From contig JAHFAA010000304.1 of assembly GCA_023250775.1 (NCBI GenBank), positions 1-5,226 on the forward strand: a stretch of DNA of 5,226 bases. Reading direction: 5' to 3'. The position numbers and the translations under genes were made by a program. Positions 3,699-5,226 of the stretch are shown in pieces (position 1 is the stretch's first letter; each line of letters starts with the position of its first letter). A model generated the notes under the pieces. The model saw only the letters and a program-made list of their open reading frames with translations, was not told the DNA's origin and ran no database searches. This DNA is from Bdellovibrionales bacterium. GTDB taxonomy: Bacteria > Bdellovibrionota > Bacteriovoracia > Bacteriovoracales > Bacteriovoracaceae.

Positions 3699-5226
3699 AT
3701 GGCTAAGATCAAAGGTCAAACGGGAAGTTATAGCAAGAAAAAAGACTCGCTGGGCGAGTCAAGCGATGATTTGGTGATTGAAAACCAAGATGATCGTTCG
3801 AAAGGTCGACCCAGTTCACCCTCATCGGGACAACCATTGCAAAAAGTTAAACAAGGCGATGGTGAAAAAGTATTTGAATTTGACATGGAGGCCGCCTTTT
3901 GTCCCTGTGTAAGATTCAGGATTCCAGGTGGTAAAGATAGTATCTGCTTTGAGATCGGCCCTAAGTTACTCATCGGTTCTGATTCCAAACAATGCAAAAT
4001 GGTCCTAGAGCATCCGAGTATTTCTCCTGTGCACATGGTGCTTGGAGTGAAGGGGGACTCGGTTATCTTGAAACATGTCAGCCCAAACGGCGTTGCCTTG
4101 AAGGGCAAGAACTTGGAAATGAATAGGCCCTACAAAGTTCCCTTCGATGAAAAAATAAAACTCGGTCAACTTTATATTGAGGTTATGCGATCTCGCCCTT
4201 TAGATATTCAGACTATGAATATTAATCGAAGCTGGAAGTCCCAGATCGAAAAAGAAAAATTCATTGGTGCGGGTGCGGATAAAAAAAAGGAAGAGGTTGG
4301 CGGTTTGCGTGGTCTTTGGAATTTCTTCTTCGGCTTTCTTGATCCACGTGATCAGGAAGAGCGAGAAGATGATGAAGATGAAAGCCAGTGGGTTACAGAA
4401 GAGGAATGGAAAAATGCACCTGAAGCCGAGCGCGCCAATCTCAAAGTTGTGGAAGAAGGGGAATTAGTTGATAAAAATTTCAAGAATGATGATAAGAAAA
4501 AAATAAAGCAGTCCAGTTTTTTTCTTCGGCCACTCTTGCATTTTTGGCATGGAATCAAGGATGAATTTTCCATTTTTGATATTAAACGACACAAAAATTT
4601 AAAGGGACAGGTTGAGGCCACCAAAAGGAAGCTGACCGAAATGAAGGCCGAGCACTTGGCCCAAAACGAGGTTATTCCACAGACCCAGGCAATCGCCTTG
4701 GCGAAGGCGGGAGTAAGCACGTTGGCCTATGTCGCTAATATGGAACCCAAGCGAGTTGCTAAGATGCTGAAAGTTTCTGAAGAAGAGGCGCAAATCTTGC
4801 AAGAAAAAGTGCGCATGGGGATTGAAAGTGGGGCCTTGGAAAAATCATCTAAGACTGTAAGTGCTTTTGAAAAAAAGGTTCAGGCCAATGAGTCGAAAGT
4901 GGAGGCAAAACGCGTCCATCTGCAAACCGCCGGGCCTTTAAAAAGAATCTTTGGGGCCCTGGGGAATTTCTTTTCTATTTTTGGGTGCTTTTATTTCTTG
5001 GCCAATAATGCACAGGCGAAGGCCTATTACGATGCAACGCTGGCGCCCCATTTTAGAAAACTTTTTTTGGAAATGGTTAAGCCCAATCTCATCCATCTTT
5101 TTCCGGCCACGACACCAATTCCCGGGCCTTTGCTGGCCTTTCTTGAAGTTGTCATTCCATTTGTTGTCTTCCATCTAACAATTCAAATTTTCGCTCACCT
5201 ACTATTTGGGTTAACACTTGGACAAT
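3699..5226 (+). CDS. FHA-domain protein with HhH-like segment and C-terminal RDD-like membrane domain (3' partial)
   Basis: The frame is open from the ATG at 3699 to the window end, 509 complete codons with no stop. Residues 1-60 are polar and probably disordered. An FHA fold follows at about 71-163, with G93-S94, S107-I-S-P-V-H112 and S128-P-N-G131. Next come a hydrophobic patch LWNFFFGFL (206-214), an acidic run (219-228) and a charged stretch. Residues about 331-372 resemble a helix-hairpin-helix (LAKAGVSTLAYVANMEPKRV and on). Two membrane segments follow at about 417-435 and 478-503. The first begins R416-I-F-G-A-L-G-N423, matching the RDD pattern RxxAxxxD with D replaced by N, and FGLTLGQ at 503-509 matches the RDD 'FGxTLGK' element. 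So this looks like an FHA-RDD membrane protein with a large cytoplasmic N-terminus. FHA domains bind phosphothreonine peptides, but the usual Arg after Gly is Ser94 here and the SRxH Arg is Pro110, so phosphopeptide binding is doubtful. No SD precedes the start. Confidence 0.8.
   Translation, partial: MAKIKGQTGSYSKKKDSLGESSDDLVIENQDDRSKGRPSSPSSGQPLQKVKQGDGEKVFEFDMEAAFCPCVRFRIPGGKDSICFEIGPKLLIGSDSKQCKMVLEHPSISPVHMVLGVKGDSVILKHVSPNGVALKGKNLEMNRPYKVPFDEKIKLGQLYIEVMRSRPLDIQTMNINRSWKSQIEKEKFIGAGADKKKEEVGGLRGLWNFFFGFLDPRDQEEREDDEDESQWVTEEEWKNAPEAERANLKVVEEGELVDKNFKNDDKKKIKQSSFFLRPLLHFWHGIKDEFSIFDIKRHKNLKGQVEATKRKLTEMKAEHLAQNEVIPQTQAIALAKAGVSTLAYVANMEPKRVAKMLKVSEEEAQILQEKVRMGIESGALEKSSKTVSAFEKKVQANESKVEAKRVHLQTAGPLKRIFGALGNFFSIFGCFYFLANNAQAKAYYDATLAPHFRKLFLEMVKPNLIHLFPATTPIPGPLLAFLEVVIPFVVFHLTIQIFAHLLFGLTLGQ

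Noticed and set aside
3728..4108. 126-codon minus-strand frame inside the FHA gene
   Set aside because: It is antisense to the FHA domain, which has recognisable motifs in the plus frame. Composition (Ser, Pro, Phe, Cys rich) is typical of a shadow.
4352..4720. 122-codon Ser/Phe-rich minus-strand frame
   Set aside because: The serine run is the antisense reading of the acidic Glu/Asp-rich linker of the FHA protein, so it is a shadow.
4951..5178. Plus-strand 75-codon frame rich in Phe, Trp and Pro near the right edge
   Set aside because: It is an alternate frame of the RDD-like membrane segment; the main frame is continuous and matches RDD elements.

Overview
This is a compact stretch of bacterial chromosome, roughly mid-40s % GC by eye, with no RNA genes, CRISPR array or insertion sequence that I can recognise. 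A DksA-type transcription factor with a complete zinc finger, a lipobox lipoprotein, QueE and a membrane-bound FHA-RDD protein together fit a proteobacterium-like Gram-negative. The overall style (many lineage-specific small proteins, FHA modules on membrane proteins) suggests Bdellovibrionota or a related 'delta' lineage. That placement is an inference, because no marker gene is present.

Layout. Positions 2-163 (+) are the basic C-terminal tail of a gene that starts outside the window. It is followed after 4 nt by a small lipoprotein gene (168-593, +) with a near-perfect Shine-Dalgarno and a TTG start. The converging dksA-like gene (633-1082, -) ends in a GC-rich hairpin shared with the lipoprotein gene's 3' end. 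Upstream of dksA on the same strand lies a small orphan zinc-ribbon gene (1272-1619, -), also with a hairpin over its stop codon. A divergent spacer then leads to queE (1734-2459, +). Its stop codon overlaps the stop of a convergent SprT-like metalloprotease/DUF2786 gene (2456-3562, -). A second divergent spacer holds a perfect TATAAT box inside a dyad. It leads to a long gene (3699-5226+, running off the window) for an FHA protein with a helix-hairpin-helix-like segment and a C-terminal RDD-type membrane domain.

Function. The genes do not form one obvious pathway. dksA (stringent-response transcription control) and queE (7-deazaguanine/queuosine synthesis) are housekeeping genes in separate transcription units. 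The SprT-DUF2786 protein and the FHA-RDD protein are the least understood and the most interesting. The regulatory spacers are also unusual. The FHA gene appears to be leaderless. queE has its strong Shine-Dalgarno 24 nt too far upstream, placed instead to serve a possible 7-codon leader ORF that ends in an ATGA overlap with the queE start. I found no evidence for a defence system or mobile island.
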